Positions 30,359-39,491 of a DNA stretch of 64,000 nt are shown here, piece after piece (positions within the stretch are counted from its first letter, which is position 1; each line of letters starts with the position of its first letter). The DNA is from Fictibacillus nanhaiensis (GTDB lineage: Bacteria > Bacillota > Bacilli > Bacillales > Fictibacillaceae), in NCBI GenBank assembly GCA_017052515.1, contig JAFHKR010000039.1, positions 1,798,001 through 1,862,000 on the forward strand, given 5' to 3'. The position numbers and the translations under genes are program-made. The notes under the pieces were generated by a model that saw only the letters and a list, made by a program, of their open reading frames with translations, was not told the origin of the DNA and ran no database searches.

Positions 30359-32146
30359 CTACTCATTTGATAAAAATGCTTTTTCGATCAGCTCTGCTAC
30401 TGGTTTAGGTACACCTGCTGCTTGAATCTCATCAACGGAAGCTTCTTTTAACTTCTTTAATGATCCAAAATGGCGAAGAAGCATCTTCTTCCGTTTGTCA
30501 CCGATGCCAGCAATGCTGTCTAATGTTGACTCAAACATACTTTTGGAGCGAACTTTTCGGTGGAAAGAGATCGCAAACCTATGAACTTCATCTTGAATTC
30601 GTTGCAACAGATAGAATTCCTGACTGTTTCGAGCCAAGTGTATCATCTCTGGAGGATCACCGATCCATAGCTGTGACGTTCTATGTTTTTCATCTTTCGA
30701 TAGACCTGCCACAGGAATAAATAAGTTAAGCTCGTTTTCTAACACATCTTGAGCCGCTGATATCTGGCCTTTTCCCCCATCGATCAAAATAAGATTAGGA
30801 AGCTCTCCTTCTTCTCTTAACACTCTCGTATACCTGCGGCGAACAACTTCTTTCATGGAAGCATAATCATCTGGTCCTTCTACCGATTTAATTTTGTATT
30901 TTCGATAATCCTTTTTATACGGTTTACCATCAACAAAAACAACCATCGCAGAAACAGGATCTGTTCCATGTATATTCGAGTTATCGAACGCTTCGATACG
31001 ATAAGGAGCAGCAATTCCGATTCTTTCGCCAAGGTTCTCAACGGCTTTAATCGTTCTCGCTTCATCTTGCTCGATTAGGGCAAATTTTTCGTGAAGAGCT
31101 AATGACGCGTTCTTAGTGGCTAATTCTACCAGCTCCTTCTTTTGTCCTTTTTTCGGTTGCAATACTTTCACTTGAAGAAGTTCCGATATAAGATTAGCAT
31201 CCACTTCTTGAGGAAGCAGAATCTCTTTAGGAAGAAGGTGATTCTTTTGCAGATAGAACTGACCAATAAAAGTGAGGAGATCTTCATTCGCCTCTCCATA
31301 AAACGGAAAGACAGAAATATCTCGGGCGATCACTTTACCTTGTCGGATAAAGAAGACTTGTACACACATCCAACCTTTATCAAAATGGTAGCCAAACACG
31401 TCTCGATCGACTAGATCTGCTGTCATCATCTTTTGCTTTTCCATAACAGCTTCAATGTGCTGGATCTGATCTCGAAGCTCTTTTGCGCGTTCAAAGTTCA
31501 ATGCTTCAGAAGCTTCAAGCATCTTTTCCGATAACTCATTTTTAACGTCCTGATAACCGCCGTTAAGAAATTTCACGATGCCGTCAACCATTTTCTTGTT
31601 TTCTTGTTCGGTTACATCATATACGCAAGGACCTAAACATTGACCGATATGATAATACAGACATACACGTTTAGGCATCGTGTCACACTTTCGAAGTGGA
31701 AAAATGCGATCTAACAGTTTTTTCGTTTCTTGGGCAGCATAAGCGTTCACGAACGGACCAAAATATTTTCCGCCGTCTTTTTTGATCTTCCGTATATATA
31801 GAAGTCGCGGCTGTTTTTCAGCGGTGATCTTTAAGTATGGATAGCTCTTGTCATCTTTAAGCATCACGTTATAACGAGGGTCATGCTTTTTTATTAAATT
31901 CATCTCTAAGACTAATGCTTCCATCTCGGTAGAAGTTACAATATATTCAAAATCTCTGATCTCACTTACGAGTCTCTGTGTTTTGCCATCATGTGTCCCA
32001 GAAAAATAAGACTTAACACGATTCTTTAACACTTTCGCCTTCCCTACATAGATGACTTTCCCGAACTCATTCTTCATGAGATAGCAACCTGGTTGGTCTG
32101 GAAGTAACATTAACTTTTGTTTTACAGAAATAGAGGTCAATTTCAT
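30359..32146 (-). CDS. uvrC: Excinuclease ABC subunit C
   Basis: About 595 residues. GIY-YIG nuclease domain ([19 protein letters not shown]) at the N-terminus, the cysteines [13 protein letters not shown], a UVR motif near residue 200, the RNase H-like nuclease ([30 protein letters not shown]), and C-terminal HhH motifs. It makes both incisions in nucleotide excision repair. The start (MKLTSISVK) follows GGAGGGGGG; 34 upstream codons are rejected. It is downstream of trxA, as in B. subtilis. Confidence 0.97.
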   Translation of the reverse strand: MKLTSISVKQKLMLLPDQPGCYLMKNEFGKVIYVGKAKVLKNRVKSYFSGTHDGKTQRLVSEIRDFEYIVTSTEMEALVLEMNLIKKHDPRYNVMLKDDKSYPYLKITAEKQPRLLYIRKIKKDGGKYFGPFVNAYAAQETKKLLDRIFPLRKCDTMPKRVCLYYHIGQCLGPCVYDVTEQENKKMVDGIVKFLNGGYQDVKNELSEKMLEASEALNFERAKELRDQIQHIEAVMEKQKMMTADLVDRDVFGYHFDKGWMCVQVFFIRQGKVIARDISVFPFYGEANEDLLTFIGQFYLQKNHLLPKEILLPQEVDANLISELLQVKVLQPKKGQKKELVELATKNASLALHEKFALIEQDEARTIKAVENLGERIGIAAPYRIEAFDNSNIHGTDPVSAMVVFVDGKPYKKDYRKYKIKSVEGPDDYASMKEVVRRRYTRVLREEGELPNLILIDGGKGQISAAQDVLENELNLFIPVAGLSKDEKHRTSQLWIGDPPEMIHLARNSQEFYLLQRIQDEVHRFAISFHRKVRSKSMFESTLDSIAGIGDKRKKMLLRHFGSLKKLKEASVDEIQAAGVPKPVAELIEKAFLSNE

Positions 32147-32287
32147 CCCCCCTCCGCTCTCAGCAGTCTTTACTACTATCATACCATGTATCAACGTGTT
32201 CATAATACTATCGTGAATTCTATACCACATATTCTCATTTATCGACAATATTTCCTAGAAAATATTGAGGCGTTTGTAAAAAAGCGC

Positions 32288-32315
32288 AAAAAAAAAAGCC
32301 CTATCAACCGGGCTT
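32288..32315 (-). terminator. Terminator of trxA
   Basis: On the minus strand AAGCCCG and AGGGCTT pair, then about ten Ts follow, 12 bp after the trxA stop. Confidence 0.9.
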
Positions 32316-32327
32316 TTCGTGCTAAGC

Positions 32328-32639
32328 TTATTTATGTTTGTTTAAAAGTTCCACTAAAGCTTCTTTTGGTTGGAAACCTACTACTTGATCGACCACTTGA
32401 CCGTCTTTGAATACAAGTAGAGTAGGAATACTCATAACACCGTATTTACCAGCTGTTTCTTGGTTTTCATCAACATCAAGCTTAACTACTTTTACTTCTT
32501 CCATTTCTTGATCTACTTCTTCAAGAACAGGAGCGATCATTTTACAAGGTCCGCACCATGGTGCCCAAAAGTCAGCAAGTACTAAACCTTCGTTCGTTTC
32601 TGTATTAAATGTTTGATCTGATGCATTAACAATAGCCAT
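32328..32639 (-). CDS. trxA: Thioredoxin
   Basis: 103 residues with the redox motif WCGPC at about 28-32, the cis-proline in MSIPTLLVF, and a standard fold length. A general cytoplasmic disulfide reductant. GGAGGGCC precedes the ATG. A possible promoter TTAGCA-18 bp-TATACT lies about 50 bp upstream. Confidence 0.98.
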   Translation of the reverse strand: MAIVNASDQTFNTETNEGLVLADFWAPWCGPCKMIAPVLEEVDQEMEEVKVVKLDVDENQETAGKYGVMSIPTLLVFKDGQVVDQVVGFQPKEALVELLNKHK

Positions 32640-32753
32640 TTATTTGGCCCTCCTTTTAAATATCAAAGTGTAAACAAAGTATATCCCACAAATGTTACAG
32701 TTGCTAATAGTTTGCTCACGTTTATGGTACCCAAGTTTTCAATTCGACAAACG

Positions 32754-33347
32754 TTATACCTTAGCACTCGTTTCAAGATGTTTCTGACAGTTAAATAATG
32801 CACAAGTCCAATCGTTTTCTGCTTTTAGATTAAAGACCGAAAAAGACGTATTATTTAGACCGTACCAGCGATCCGTATCGTCTTGTAAAAGTTCTTTAAA
32901 GATCCTTACGAGTAAAGCCCCATGGCTAATGATCAATACCTTTTCATCCTTATGCTTTTGGATAATGTCTTGTAATGCTGCTTTCCATCGAAGATCTGCT
33001 TCCTCATTTGTTTCCCTGCCTAAGTCAAGCTCCATCCAATTTTCTCCCCAGCGTTCGACTCGTTCGATCTCAGTAGTACCTTCTGTCTCACCGAAAGAGA
33101 TTTCGCGGAGTCTTTCGTCAGCGATCACGTCTAACCCTGTTACCCCGCTGATAGCTTCTGCTGTTTTATACGCTCTAAGAAGTGGACTAGCATATATAGC
33201 ATCCCATTTCTCATCTGTAAATCTTTCTGCTAAACGTTCTGCTTGGTACTTTCCATTGTCATTAAGCGGGATATCCTTACAGCCTTGAGCTCTTCTTTCA
33301 GTATTCCAATCAGTTTCACCGTGACGAATAAATGCTATTGTAGTCAT
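32754..33347 (-). CDS. Histidine phosphatase family protein (phosphoglycerate mutase-like)
   Basis: About 197 residues. FIRHGETDWN carries the phospho-accepting histidine, LRAYKTAEAI and LREISFGETEG follow, and the second catalytic histidine is in ISHGALLVRIF. Such short proteins are usually broad phosphatases or CobC-like, not glycolytic mutases; the substrate cannot be told. The start (MTTIAFIRHG) has AGGAAGGTG upstream; 21 earlier codons are rejected. Not at this position in B. subtilis, as far as I recall. Confidence 0.88.
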   Translation of the reverse strand: MTTIAFIRHGETDWNTERRAQGCKDIPLNDNGKYQAERLAERFTDEKWDAIYASPLLRAYKTAEAISGVTGLDVIADERLREISFGETEGTTEIERVERWGENWMELDLGRETNEEADLRWKAALQDIIQKHKDEKVLIISHGALLVRIFKELLQDDTDRWYGLNNTSFSVFNLKAENDWTCALFNCQKHLETSAKV

Positions 33348-33374
33348 CAAAACACCTTCCTCGCTCCATAATTG

Positions 33375-33404
33375 AAAAAAACGCCCAGAAAAGCGGACGT
33401 TTTC
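33375..33404 (-). terminator. Terminator of the lcfA-etfA operon
   Basis: On the minus strand AAAACGTCC and GGGCGTTTT pair across a short loop and run into Ts, just after the etfA stop. Confidence 0.85.
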
Positions 33405-33419
33405 ATTCATTACATTCTA

Positions 33420-34391
33420 TTATACTAACACTTTTTTAAACTCTTCTGTTAATAATGGTACGACTTCGAACAGGTCACCAACAATTCCGTAATCTGCTAC
33501 TGAGAAGATGCTAGCTTCTGGATCTTTGTTGATCGCGACGATAACTTTAGAGTTGGACATCCCAGCTAGATGCTGAATGGCTCCAGAGATCCCGCAAGCG
33601 ATATACAGATCAGGTGTTACAACTTTACCTGTTTGACCGATCTGTAATGAATAATCACAATAATCGGCATCACAAGCACCACGAGAAGCTCCTACAGCTG
33701 CACCCAGTACATCTGCAAGTTCTTGAAGAGGTTTGAAGCCATCTTCAGATTTCACGCCTCGACCGCCGGCAACGATGATCTTTGCTTCTGCTAGATCTAC
33801 GCCCGTAGATGCTTTACGTACCACTTCTTTAACAATCGTTCTTAAGTCTTTAATATCAACAGAAACAGATGTTACATCACCAGAACGAGATTCATCCTTC
33901 TCTAATGGTGCGATGTTATTCGGACGAATCGTAACGAATACTAGACCATCTGAGATTAGTTTCTTTTCAAAAGCTTTTCCTGAATATACAGGACGAGTAA
34001 ACACCGTGTTCTCACCAGCTTGTTCAAGTCCTGTAACATCTGAGATCAGTCCAGATTCTAGACGAGCTGCAAGTCTTGGTGAAAGGTCTTTCCCTAATGA
34101 TGTGTGTCCGAAAACGATAGCCTCAGGGCTTTCATCATCGATGATCTGCTTTAATGTCTGAAAATATCCATCTGGTGTATAGTTTGCTAGTTTTTCATTC
34201 TCCGCTGTAAGTACACGATCAGCTCCATAGTGGATCAATTCAGTTGCTAACGACTGAACAGAGTCACCGCATAATACTGCGAACACTTCTCCGCCGCCAG
34301 AGATTTCTTTTGCTGCTGCAATTGCTTCAAATGAAACATTACGTAACGCACCGTCACGGGATTCTGCAAGTACTAATACTTTTTTTGCCAT
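33420..34391 (-). CDS. etfA: Electron transfer flavoprotein alpha subunit
   Basis: 323 residues. The N-terminal ETF domain is followed by the C-terminal FAD-binding domain with GASRGACDADYCDYSLQIGQTGKVV-type sequence (IGQTG, SGAIQHLAGM). It accepts electrons from acyl-CoA dehydrogenases in beta-oxidation. AAGGAGGAG precedes the ATG. Last gene of lcfA-fadR-fadB-etfB-etfA. Confidence 0.97.
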   Translation of the reverse strand: MAKKVLVLAESRDGALRNVSFEAIAAAKEISGGGEVFAVLCGDSVQSLATELIHYGADRVLTAENEKLANYTPDGYFQTLKQIIDDESPEAIVFGHTSLGKDLSPRLAARLESGLISDVTGLEQAGENTVFTRPVYSGKAFEKKLISDGLVFVTIRPNNIAPLEKDESRSGDVTSVSVDIKDLRTIVKEVVRKASTGVDLAEAKIIVAGGRGVKSEDGFKPLQELADVLGAAVGASRGACDADYCDYSLQIGQTGKVVTPDLYIACGISGAIQHLAGMSNSKVIVAINKDPEASIFSVADYGIVGDLFEVVPLLTEEFKKVLV

Positions 34392-34403
34392 GATGACTCC
34401 TCC

Positions 34404-35174
34404 TTATATTACCTTCGCTTCGTTTCTTAACAGAGATACAAGTTCTTTTACTTGGTCTGGAGTTTCACCTGATAGGATTTTTCCAGCTTCCTTTTTAGGA
34501 GGAAGATAAACTTCTATTGTTTTTGTTTTCGCTTCAACATCATCTTCATCAATTTCAAGATCATCTAACTCCAACGTTTCAAGAGGCTTCTTCTTTGCCT
34601 TCATGATTCCTGGTAACGAAGGATAACGAGGCTCATTCAACCCTTGTTGTGCTGTAACCAATAATGGAAGTGATGTTTCAATCTTTTCAAGATCTCCTTC
34701 TACATCACGTTCAATGTTTACAGTCGTCCCGTTTATTTCAATCTTTGTAATTGTTGTTACATGTGGAATATCTAGTAATTCTGCTAGACGCGGCCCAACT
34801 TGACCCGTTCCGTTATCAATCGCAACGTTTCCGCCTAGAATGATGTCGTATTCTTTATCTTTAAAGTAAGCTGCCAAAACAGAAGAAGTCGTGAATTGAT
34901 CTTGGCTGTTCAAGTCTTCATTCGAGATAAGAACTGCTTGATCTGCTCCCATAGCAAGTGCTGTACGAAGCTCTTTTTCAGAATCTTCATCTCCAACCGT
35001 GACCACCGTAACAGTACCACCGTGTGCATCTTTTAATGTGATCGCTTCTTCAATCGCATATTCGTCATATGGATTAATAATGAATTCTGCACTGTCTTCA
35101 GAGATCTTATTGTTTGAAACAGAAATTTTTTCCTCTGTATCAAAAGTACGTTTTAAAATAACAAAAATGTTCAT
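34404..35174 (-). CDS. etfB: Electron transfer flavoprotein beta subunit
   Basis: 256 residues. NPYDEYAIEEAITLKD and the AMP-binding GGNVAIDNGTGQVGPRLAE segment are ETF-beta signatures. It forms a heterodimer with EtfA, encoded 12 bp downstream. The ribosome-binding site is AGGAGGG. Confidence 0.97.
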   Translation of the reverse strand: MNIFVILKRTFDTEEKISVSNNKISEDSAEFIINPYDEYAIEEAITLKDAHGGTVTVVTVGDEDSEKELRTALAMGADQAVLISNEDLNSQDQFTTSSVLAAYFKDKEYDIILGGNVAIDNGTGQVGPRLAELLDIPHVTTITKIEINGTTVNIERDVEGDLEKIETSLPLLVTAQQGLNEPRYPSLPGIMKAKKKPLETLELDDLEIDEDDVEAKTKTIEVYLPPKKEAGKILSGETPDQVKELVSLLRNEAKVI

Positions 35175-35188
35175 CGTTACCCTCCTAG

Positions 35189-35968
35189 TTATCGGTCCTG
35201 AAATTCAGGCTTTCTTTTTTCAATAAATGCTGAGATTCCTTCTTGTCCATCAAAACTTTTAAAAGCTTTCCCAAACAGTTCTTGCTCTTTTTCTGCACCT
35301 TTTTCATAGAGGCCATTTCTCGCATAATGCAACAACTCTAGCGTGTACTTTATGGAGACCGCACTTTTCATGGAAAACTCTTCAGCCATTTTGTAAGCCT
35401 TTTCAAAAAGTTCTTCTGTTGGATAAGAGTTGTTTGCTAAACCGAACGTGACAGCATCTTTGCCTGAGATCGGCTTACTTGAAAGGAGCATCTCACAAGC
35501 TTTAGGTACACCTACAAGTTGTGGTAACCTTTGAGTTCCTGCAAATCCCGGAACCAGTCCTAGTGTGAGCTCGGGTAGACCGAGTTTTGCGTCATCGGCC
35601 ACAAGTCTTACGTGGCAGCTCATCGCTAGTTCAAGACCGCCACCTAGTGCTGCTCCATGAATGGCAGCGATTACTGGTTTTGAGAACTGTTCGATTCGGT
35701 TAAAAACATCTTGTCCTTTTTTCCCAAGCTCTGCAAAACCCTTTTCATCAGGAACTTCTGTAAACTCTTTGATATCAGCTCCTGCTGAAAAGAAGCGTCC
35801 TTCTCCTAAAATAACAATCGCTTTAACAGAGTTATCGTTTTCAATCTGATCGAGTGCTTTGTCGATTTCTTCAATAACTCCAGTTGATAAAGCATTGGCT
35901 GGCGCACGGTTAAGTTTAATCGTTGCCACTTTATTTTGTTTTTCGATTTGTAAGAATTCCAACTTCAT
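35189..35968 (-). CDS. fadB: Enoyl-CoA hydratase/isomerase family protein
   Basis: About 259 residues of crotonase fold. The oxyanion-hole segment FSAGADIKEF, the glycine-rich GAALGGGLELAMSC and catalytic LPELTLGLVPGFAGTQRLP are present. It hydrates enoyl-CoA in fatty-acid degradation. The start at 35966-35968 (MKLEFLQIE) follows AAAGGAGGG; an ATG eight codons earlier is weaker. It is called ysiB/fadB in the B. subtilis operon. Confidence 0.95.
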   Translation of the reverse strand: MKLEFLQIEKQNKVATIKLNRAPANALSTGVIEEIDKALDQIENDNSVKAIVILGEGRFFSAGADIKEFTEVPDEKGFAELGKKGQDVFNRIEQFSKPVIAAIHGAALGGGLELAMSCHVRLVADDAKLGLPELTLGLVPGFAGTQRLPQLVGVPKACEMLLSSKPISGKDAVTFGLANNSYPTEELFEKAYKMAEEFSMKSAVSIKYTLELLHYARNGLYEKGAEKEQELFGKAFKSFDGQEGISAFIEKRKPEFQDR

Positions 35969-35988
35969 ATTCCCTCCTTTATTAGAAA

Positions 35989-36591
35989 TCAATCATCTAG
36001 ATTTACAGACCGAACGGACAGGCCGTTTACAAGCATCTGATGTACGGGACCAGCAAGCGCAGGTAGATCATATCGATGATCGTTCATTACCCAGTTTGTT
36101 GCTGTTTCGTCAATCGTTCCGAAGATCATCTGACGAGCCAATCTGTAATCCATGTTCTTAACAAAAACACCTTCTTGCATTCCATCCTTTAAGATAGAGT
36201 CGATTAAATCTAAGTATCTCTTTAATACTTCACCAATCTTTGCACGAAGTTGTCTGTTTGTCTGCCGAAGTTCTAGCTGTGTTACGATTGATAGTTCAAA
36301 ATCAGCAGTCAGTTGCTTAAAGTGCATCTCAACAAGAATTCTAAGCTTCTGAATGGCTGAATCGTTACTTTTTAACTCGTTTTCTGTTTTTTCAATAAAG
36401 GTCCCCATCTTCTCATTAAAAACAGAAACAAGCAGATCTTCTTTATTTTTAAAATATAGATAGATGGTGCCATCAGCGACACCTGCTTCTTTCGCTATCT
36501 TTGATACCTGGGATTGATGGTAGCCATGTTCTGCAATCACATTTACAGCTGCATCAATTATTTTTTCGTATTTTGGACCTTTACGTTTCAT
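35989..36591 (-). CDS. fadR: Fatty-acid degradation repressor FadR (TetR family)
   Basis: 200 residues. The N-terminal TetR helix-turn-helix (IIDAAVNVIAEHGYHQSQVS, AGVADGTIYLYFKNKEDLL) is almost the same as in B. subtilis FadR (YsiA), including the C-terminal RLARQMIFGTIDETATNWVM. Long-chain acyl-CoA releases it from DNA. A perfect inverted repeat just upstream is its likely own operator. Confidence 0.95.
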   Translation of the reverse strand: MKRKGPKYEKIIDAAVNVIAEHGYHQSQVSKIAKEAGVADGTIYLYFKNKEDLLVSVFNEKMGTFIEKTENELKSNDSAIQKLRILVEMHFKQLTADFELSIVTQLELRQTNRQLRAKIGEVLKRYLDLIDSILKDGMQEGVFVKNMDYRLARQMIFGTIDETATNWVMNDHRYDLPALAGPVHQMLVNGLSVRSVNLDD

Positions 36592-36633
36592 TTCTATCGC
36601 CTCTTTTTGTATAACACAATCATCTTTTCAAAA

Positions 36634-36653
36634 ATGAATGATTGTTCATTCAT
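36634..36653. promoter_or_regulatory. FadR operator upstream of fadR
   Basis: ATGAATGATTGTTCATTCAT is a palindrome with perfect 8-bp arms that fits the B. subtilis FadR box (WTGAMTGANTANTSANTCAW) closely. It abuts the -10 element of the fadR promoter on the downstream side, so binding would block initiation. Confidence 0.85.
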
Positions 36654-36654
36654 A

Positions 36655-36684
36655 ATTGTAAAACAAATCTTTCTTTTCTGTCAA
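36655..36684 (-). promoter_or_regulatory. SigA promoter of fadR-fadB-etfBA
   Basis: On the minus strand TTGACA (36679-36684), an 18-bp spacer and TACAAT (36655-36660). It drives fadR and the genes after it independently of lcfA, whose terminator lies upstream. Confidence 0.8.
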
Positions 36685-36769
36685 TTTCATTATGTCATTT
36701 TTTCTATACATTTTACAAGTTTAACTTGAAGGTAACGTTTTTCATTTCACAATGAGTGATCGTTTAACA

Positions 36770-36797
36770 ATAGAAAAAGCCGCCAAGTGGCAGCTTT
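36770..36797 (-). terminator. Terminator of lcfA
   Basis: On the minus strand AAAGCTGCCA and TGGCGGCTTT pair and run into Ts, between lcfA and the fadR promoter. It separates lcfA from the rest of the cluster, at least partly. Confidence 0.85.
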
Positions 36798-38488
36798 CAC
36801 GAACTTTGTTTGGCTTTTTCACGTTCTTCTTCCAAAAGAACTCTTCTTAAAATCTTTCCTACCATGGTCTTAGGCAGCTCTTGTCTGAACTCATAAAGCC
36901 TAGGTACTTTAAAGGAAGCAAGATGCTCTCGGCAGAATTTGTTAAGTTCTTCTTCCGTACATTCTGTTCCTTCCTTTAACACCACAAAAGCTTTAACCGT
37001 TTCTCCTCTGTATGCATCAGGCACACCGACTACTACAGCTTCTTTTACTTTTTCGTGTTCATATAAAACCTCTTCTACTTCACGAGGATAAATATTGAAT
37101 CCTCCTGCGATGATCAAGTCTTTCTTACGGTCCACGATGTAAAAGTAACCTTTTTCATCCATATAGCCCATATCCCCTGTAATCAACCAATCTTCTCTGA
37201 ATACAGATGCGGTTTCTTCGGGTTGGTTCCAATACCCTTTCATAACCTGAGGTCCTCTTACAGCTAATTCTCCAATCTCACCTGGCTCTGCCCATTCGCC
37301 TGTCTCAGCTGAGATGATTGCTGCTTCCGTGTTCGGCCAAGGTAAACCAATACTACCTCTTATCTGATCACCATATATGAGATTTGCATGTGTAACAGGT
37401 GAAGCCTCTGTTAGTCCATACCCCTCTACTAACGAACCTGAAATAACAGCCTGGAATTTTTGTTGCACTTCAAGCGGCAGGGCAGCCGACCCGCTTATAC
37501 ATGCTTGAATGGATGAAAGATCATATTTGTTTAAATCTGGATGATTCAGAAGTGCGATATACATAGTCGGAGCGCCTGGAAATAAAGTTGGTCGTTCCTT
37601 ATGAATCGTCTTCAAAACTTGCACTGGATCAAACCGCGGCAGGATGATCATCTCTGCTTTTGTTATGATGCCAAGGTTCATCACACACGTCATACCATAT
37701 ACATGAAAAAAAGGCAGAGCTCCAAGAATCTTTTCTTTTCCCTCTCTGTTTTTATACATCCATGTATTGCACTGTAACGCATTCGTGACTAGGTTTTTGT
37801 GAGTCAGCATCACACCTTTTGCTGGACCTGTTGTACCTCCAGTGTACTGCAACAACGCAAGATCCTCATTAGGATCAACCTTTACTTGAGGCTTGATTGG
37901 TTGAGAACGTTTCAGCAGATCTTTAAACGAATGAACTTCATGATTGTAGGTAATATCAACGACTACCGTTGGATTCTGCCTCTTTTGAATAAATGGATAG
38001 ATCAAATTCTTAGGAAAAGGCAGATAATCCTTCACAGATGTCATAATGATGTGTTCAATGTTCGTATCTCCTCGAACGGCTGATATTCTTCCAAACAAAA
38101 GATCCAATCCTACAATGACTTTTGCCCCGCTGTCAGATAACTGATGACGTAACTCTCTCTCCGTGTAAAGAGGATTCGTCTGTACGACAATTCCGCCTAT
38201 AAAAAGCGTGCCGTAATAGGCGATAACTGCCTGCGGGCAGTTGGGCAGCATGATGGCAACACGATCACCTTTTTTTACACCAAGCGTTGTTAGAGCATGT
38301 GCGAAGCGCAAACTGCATTCTTGAAGTTCGCCGAATGTTAATGTCTTACCTAAAAAATGTACAGCAGTTTTATCTTTTTTTTCTTCTGCTGCTGATTCTA
38401 AATACGCGAATAAAGGTTTGCTGTCGTAATCAAGATGTCCCGGAATTTCACTAGGGTAACTGTTGAGCCACCGTCTTTCCACTTGCAT
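36797..38488 (-). CDS. lcfA: Long-chain fatty-acid-CoA ligase
   Basis: 563 residues of the AMP-forming synthetase family. LLQYTGGTTGPAKGVMLTH is the ATP-binding P-loop, YGLTEASPV and TGDMGYMDEKGYFYIVDRKKD follow, and the catalytic lysine is in PKTMVGKILRR near the end. It activates fatty acids for beta-oxidation at the membrane. AAAGGAGG is 2 bp from the ATG and 8 bp from a GTG two codons later (38482), so GTG may be the true start. Confidence 0.94.
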   Translation of the reverse strand: MQVERRWLNSYPSEIPGHLDYDSKPLFAYLESAAEEKKDKTAVHFLGKTLTFGELQECSLRFAHALTTLGVKKGDRVAIMLPNCPQAVIAYYGTLFIGGIVVQTNPLYTERELRHQLSDSGAKVIVGLDLLFGRISAVRGDTNIEHIIMTSVKDYLPFPKNLIYPFIQKRQNPTVVVDITYNHEVHSFKDLLKRSQPIKPQVKVDPNEDLALLQYTGGTTGPAKGVMLTHKNLVTNALQCNTWMYKNREGKEKILGALPFFHVYGMTCVMNLGIITKAEMIILPRFDPVQVLKTIHKERPTLFPGAPTMYIALLNHPDLNKYDLSSIQACISGSAALPLEVQQKFQAVISGSLVEGYGLTEASPVTHANLIYGDQIRGSIGLPWPNTEAAIISAETGEWAEPGEIGELAVRGPQVMKGYWNQPEETASVFREDWLITGDMGYMDEKGYFYIVDRKKDLIIAGGFNIYPREVEEVLYEHEKVKEAVVVGVPDAYRGETVKAFVVLKEGTECTEEELNKFCREHLASFKVPRLYEFRQELPKTMVGKILRRVLLEEEREKAKQSS

Positions 38489-38538
38489 CTCCTCCTTTAA
38501 TTCACGCCTTCCTTCAAAATTTCTATATCTTTATTCCT

Positions 38539-38559
38539 ATTATATTGAAAACGTATACA
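38539..38559 (-). promoter_or_regulatory. cre site next to the -10 element of the lcfA promoter
   Basis: Plus-strand TTGAAAACGTATACA (38545-38559) fits WTGNAANCGNWNNCW at every position. On the minus strand it is directly upstream of TATAAT (38539-38544), a probable -10 of lcfA with no clear -35. CcpA there should block lcfA when glucose is present, as reported for the B. subtilis FadR regulon. Confidence 0.6.
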
Positions 38560-38674
38560 ATTTTATATACTTTTTTAAAAATTATAAATAATTCAATAAT
38601 ACGGTTCTAGAAACTGGTTTTGAGCATAAGCAAAAAATCTTTTTGTTGCGAATTCACCGTAGGGTTTGAAAGGA

Positions 38675-38803
38675 GTTGATTTCCGCTCCACGTTGCTCGC
38701 TTTCCGCGGGGCAGGCGGTGAGCCACATTCGTACGTTTCACTTTTAAGTGTCTCACCTGCCCGCCTGTCCCGCAGGAGTCGGCAACCTTGCGCTCCAATC
38801 AAC
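38675..38803. repeat. Copy C (full length) of the dispersed repeat
   Basis: 129 bp bounded by GTTGATTTCCGCTCC and GCGCTCCAATCAAC, imperfect inverted ends. The interior has TTGCTCGCTTTCCGCGGGGC, GGCGGTGAGCC and TTTCACTTTTAAGTGTCTCACC. It is nearly identical to copy E for the first 85 bp or so. It lies between lcfA and a terminator and is not coding. Confidence 0.85.
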
Positions 38804-38904
38804 TTGCATGAAGAAAGATTCATAAGATCAACATTCCTATAGAGTATTGATAAGTAACAAGCAAACCAACAGTAGCGATCTTTCTTTTAAAGAATATCAG
38901 GCAA

Positions 38905-38938
38905 GAAAAAACCAGTTCTCCGAATTGAGAACTGGTTT
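38905..38938. terminator. Terminator after the small membrane peptide gene
   Basis: AAACCAGTTCTC and GAGAACTGGTTT form a perfect 12-bp stem with an A-rich left flank, read as T-tract on the minus strand. It ends the mutSB-yshE-side transcript. Confidence 0.88.
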
Positions 38939-38944
38939 TGAGAC

Positions 38945-39028
38945 TTACGCAAAGAAGAATAAGTAGATAAGTCCGGCAGCGATGAATACTCCGCTTAATA
39001 CAAACAACACTTTAAATAACGTTTCCAT
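38945..39028 (-). CDS. Putative 27-residue single-pass membrane peptide
   Basis: ATG at 39026-39028 to TAA at 38945-38947, preceded by GAAGGG at 7 bp. The peptide starts METLFKVLFVLSG and continues as one hydrophobic helix (FIAAGLIYLFFFA) covering almost its full length. It begins 15 bp after the yshE stop and is followed at once by a strong terminator, so it would be the last gene of that transcript. I do not recognise a family. The clean site, the operon position and the terminator argue for a real gene; its shortness argues for caution. Confidence 0.6.
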   Translation of the reverse strand: METLFKVLFVLSGVFIAAGLIYLFFFA

Positions 39029-39043
39029 ATTTTTTCCCTTCAG

Positions 39044-39448
39044 CTATTCGATTCCTTCACCGATTACAAATGATAAACCGATCGAGATGATCATCGATAT
39101 GAAACCAACTGCTCGGTTATCGTTCTCGATTTCTTTATCGATCTGAAACTTTGGGGTTAAGAATTCAAAGATAAAATAACCGATCAAGAGTAGGATAAAT
39201 CCATAGGCACTCCACGTTATCATCATCAGTATGGAATCATTTTGAGCGATCGAATAACGAAAGATGTTCGCGATTCCGAAAATCTTTCCGCCCGTAGCCA
39301 TAGCGACGGATAAGTTCCCTTTCTTGATCTCGACCCAATTTTTATAACGCGTAACCAGTTCAAACACAGCCAAAAAGACGACTAGACATAGCACGACAAC
39401 GCTATAGTTAGCTGCTGTTTTAATAAAAGCGTTACTCATAAAATCCAT
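39044..39448 (-). CDS. yshE: DUF350 membrane protein YshE
   Basis: 134 residues with four hydrophobic segments (about residues 15-30, 50-65, 75-95 and 112-130). The motif NLSVAMATGGKIFGIA is typical of DUF350. Function unknown. It follows mutSB at 43 bp, as in B. subtilis. AAAGGGG lies 9 bp from the first ATG. Confidence 0.85.
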   Translation of the reverse strand: MDFMSNAFIKTAANYSVVVLCLVVFLAVFELVTRYKNWVEIKKGNLSVAMATGGKIFGIANIFRYSIAQNDSILMMITWSAYGFILLLIGYFIFEFLTPKFQIDKEIENDNRAVGFISMIISIGLSFVIGEGIE

Positions 39449-39491
39449 TCAACAATACCCCTTTGTAAACGGCTTGGTTTAAATCCCTCTT

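Noticed and set aside
36746-36765. AATGAGTGATCG near the lcfA terminator as a second FadR box
   Set aside because: Only half a site; no inverted partner at the right spacing.
38593-38823. Minus-strand frames of 63 and 76 codons around repeat copy C
   Set aside because: Mostly inside a dispersed non-coding repeat, arginine-rich translation, no ribosome-binding site, same repeat elsewhere does not keep the frame.
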